In this document: one piece after another, positions 5,589 to 5,881 of the stretch
Position numbering within the stretch: position 1 is the stretch's first letter
Layout of the letters: every line of letters begins with the position of its first letter
DNA from: Nitrospirota bacterium
Lineage (GTDB): Bacteria; Nitrospirota; Thermodesulfovibrionia; Thermodesulfovibrionales; UBA6898
Assembly (NCBI GenBank): GCA_021787505.1
Contig: JAJYLU010000139.1
Location: 1 to 5,881 of the forward strand
Length of the DNA stretch: 5,881 bases
Reading direction: 5' to 3'
Notes under the pieces: generated by a model
What the model was told of the DNA's origin: nothing
The model's database searches: none
What the model saw: the letters and a program-made list of their open reading frames with translations, nothing else
Position numbers and translations under genes: made by a program

Positions 5589-5881
5589 CTGACTGATTCT
5601 CTCTGCCGATTTGTAAGCAATGTAATATTTGTAGACATTGGCCACGTATTGGACGGTCTCCCATCCTGTTTCCCGGAGCGCGACTTTTTCGACATTGAAG
5701 AACCATTTGTTGGGGTCAAGCCCCATTTCACCCGCCTTTTGCCGCAATGCCTCTATCCTGACAGGACCGGCATTGTAAGCGGCGAGGGCAAAATCGATCC
5801 TGTCAGCCGGGGTGATGCCGGGATCGTTGAAATATGTATCCCGTAGATAGGCGAGATATTTCACTCCCGCCTGGATATTGC
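5556..5881 (-). CDS. MltF-like lytic murein transglycosylase, C-terminal fragment
   Basis: The minus-strand frame enters at the right edge and yields 107 residues to the TAA at 5556-5558. It opens with NIQAGVKYLAYLRDTYF and continues with the SLT-fold signature ALAAYNAGP, then an NKWFFNVEKVA segment and ETVQYVANVYKYYIAYK. These are the C-terminal motifs of the Slt/MltF transglycosylase domain, which cleaves the MurNAc-GlcNAc bond of peptidoglycan to form 1,6-anhydro-MurNAc in the periplasm. The final WFFNVE...YVANVYKYYIAYK layout is typical of MltF-like proteins, which carry an N-terminal periplasmic solute-binding-like domain. That domain, the catalytic glutamate and the signal sequence would all lie beyond the window. 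The basic tail (QKKSLARRETG) is encoded within the neighbouring terminator. Another SLT-family subtype remains possible. Confidence 0.88.
   Translation of the reverse strand, partial: NIQAGVKYLAYLRDTYFNDPGITPADRIDFALAAYNAGPVRIEALRQKAGEMGLDPNKWFFNVEKVALRETGWETVQYVANVYKYYIAYKSAERISQKKSLARRETG

Overview
The window is an ordinary chromosomal stretch from a Gram-negative bacterium. It encodes an outer-membrane TonB-dependent receptor with a signal peptide and a murein lytic transglycosylase, both of which imply a diderm envelope. Base composition is moderately GC-rich. The receptor plug style, the tandem-hairpin intergenic repeat and the MltF-type transglycosylase recall Nitrospirota or the former Deltaproteobacteria. 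That placement is inference from protein style only and could be wrong.

Layout: (1) 1-1484, minus strand: a TonB-dependent receptor, read without a stop over 494 codons and cut by the left edge. (2) 1485-1792: a divergent intergenic region. It holds a convincing sigma70 promoter for the receptor, small palindromes just upstream of that promoter, and a -10 element for the rightward gene. (3) 1793-2905, plus: asd, an aspartate-semialdehyde dehydrogenase of the E. coli type. (4) 2906-3146: an intergenic region built around a 79-bp palindromic element that folds as an outer stem enclosing two hairpins. (5) 3147-4475 and 4494-5027, plus: a two-gene unit, a 5-methylthioadenosine/S-adenosylhomocysteine deaminase (amidohydrolase) followed 18 nt later by a small cytoplasmic SGNH/GDSL hydrolase. 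(6) 5028-5345: a gene-poor gap with a 165-bp imperfect inverted repeat, a T9 tract and a second potential long-range stem. (7) 5346-5537, plus: a 63-residue conserved-looking protein of unknown function, followed by a rho-independent terminator. (8) 5556-5881, minus: the C-terminal end of an MltF-like lytic transglycosylase, convergent with the small gene. Its stop codon sits in the terminator loop.

Functional links are loose. Asd feeds homoserine, threonine, methionine, lysine and diaminopimelate synthesis, and the deaminase handles by-products of S-adenosylmethionine use, so both touch methionine metabolism. The repeat-bearing gap argues against a single operon. The transglycosylase remodels the peptidoglycan that Asd-derived diaminopimelate helps build, but nothing here shows co-regulation. 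I see no clear new multi-gene system. The items most worth a second look are the 5029-5193 inverted repeat, the 3006-3084 cloverleaf repeat, the deaminase-SGNH pair and the 63-residue protein.
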